From an uncultured Clostridia bacterium (GTDB lineage: Bacteria; Bacillota; Clostridia; Oscillospirales; Acutalibacteraceae), in assembly GCA_947628595.1 (NCBI GenBank), contig CANRAN010000075.1:1-6653 (forward strand): 6,653 nucleotides of DNA, read 5' to 3'. Numbering within the stretch: position 1 is the stretch's first letter; each line of letters starts with the position of its first letter. Below are positions 6,158-6,653 of the stretch, one piece after another. Under the pieces are notes generated by a model. The model saw nothing but the letters and a program-made list of their open reading frames with translations. It searched no databases and was not told where the DNA came from. A program made the translations under genes and the position numbers.

Positions 6158-6653
6158 AACTTTACTTTAGACTGGTATCGGCTCTTATAAAGGGTGTTGA
6201 GCCAAATGACAAGGAGAAAAAACGCAATAAAATATTCTATGTTGTAATGTCAATAATAGCTGCATTCGGAATAATGCTTCCTATGGCATTTTTTGTCGGG
6301 GTTATCATATATACCGTAACAGGCGCACTGACACAGACCGGCACACAGGAAAACGGCATTGAAATGTTCCTGCATCTCATAGAGGCATTTTCGTTTATAT
6401 TCGGACTCAATGTTTTCTTTTCGGTATTTTATTTTTCGGGAGATATTGAGAACCTTCTTCCCCTGCCGCTCAAACCATATCAGATTATTGCCTCCAAATT
6501 CACAGCAGCAATGATAAGCGAAAGTGTAATGGAATGTATCGTCATAATAGCCGCACTGACAGGGTATATATTTGGCGGAAATATGCCGCTGTATTCATGG
6601 TTAATCTCAATAATCGGTACACTTACTATGCCGATATTGCCGCTCATATACTG
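6154..6653 (+). CDS. ABC-2-type transporter permease, partial (C-terminus beyond right edge)
   Basis: The frame is open from ATG 6154, giving 166 residues before the window ends. GGAG at 6139-6142 lies within the end of the ATPase gene, and the ATGA overlap indicates coupled translation. A short cationic N-terminus (with KEKKRNK at 20-26) precedes membrane segments at about 27-57, 72-94, 117-141 and 147-166. The stretch YFSGDIENLLPLPLKPYQIIASKF region at 93-116, here with SGDIENLLPLP and the following KF, is the cytoplasmic loop typical of ABC-2 permeases that pair with ATPases like the one upstream. The complete protein probably has six or more segments. Family assignment is reasonably sure; substrate unknown. 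Confidence 0.85.
   Translation, partial: MKLYFRLVSALIKGVEPNDKEKKRNKIFYVVMSIIAAFGIMLPMAFFVGVIIYTVTGALTQTGTQENGIEMFLHLIEAFSFIFGLNVFFSVFYFSGDIENLLPLPLKPYQIIASKFTAAMISESVMECIVIIAALTGYIFGGNMPLYSWLISIIGTLTMPILPLIY

Overview
The window looks like chromosome from a low-GC, Gram-positive, anaerobe-like bacterium of the Clostridia (Bacillota), probably a gut-associated relative of the Ruminococcaceae or Lachnospiraceae. This rests on the AT-rich composition, strong GGAGG-type ribosome sites, TTGACA/TATAAT-like promoters, and the clostridial character of the proteins (the divergent LysA type, the FtsX-like and ABC-2 permeases). It is an inference from style and was not checked by a database match. I see no tRNA, rRNA, CRISPR array, insertion sequence or phage gene.

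Left part, minus strand (1-2545): an ABC-permease operon read right to left. A short leading gene (2352-2545), broken by a -1 frameshift as the sequence stands, is coupled by a TGATG overlap to a complete FtsX/MacB-like permease (1078-2352). Four bases later comes a second FtsX-like permease (1073 to beyond the left edge). The matching ATPase is not in view and may lie beyond position 1. A perfect 15-bp hairpin flanked by A and T runs (2572-2625) separates this operon from the genes to its right.

Middle, minus strand (2626-3769): a family 4 (iron-sulphur) uracil-DNA glycosylase with its own good promoter, preceded by a small DUF5658-like membrane protein. The glycosylase excises uracil from DNA. 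The membrane protein has no known function.

Right part, plus strand (3891-6653): divergently from the DUF5658 gene, a diaminopimelate decarboxylase (lysA, last step of lysine synthesis) has its own consensus-like promoter and terminator, so it appears monocistronic. After a 260-base intergenic stretch with a strong promoter comes a second ABC system: an ATPase (5438-6157) overlapping by ATGA an ABC-2-type permease that runs off the right edge. ATPase and permease should form one exporter-like complex.

The region reads mostly as ordinary chromosome with two unrelated ABC transporter operons. The observation most worth checking is the frameshifted, translationally coupled small gene at the head of the FtsX operon. 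I found no convincing sign of a new multi-gene system.
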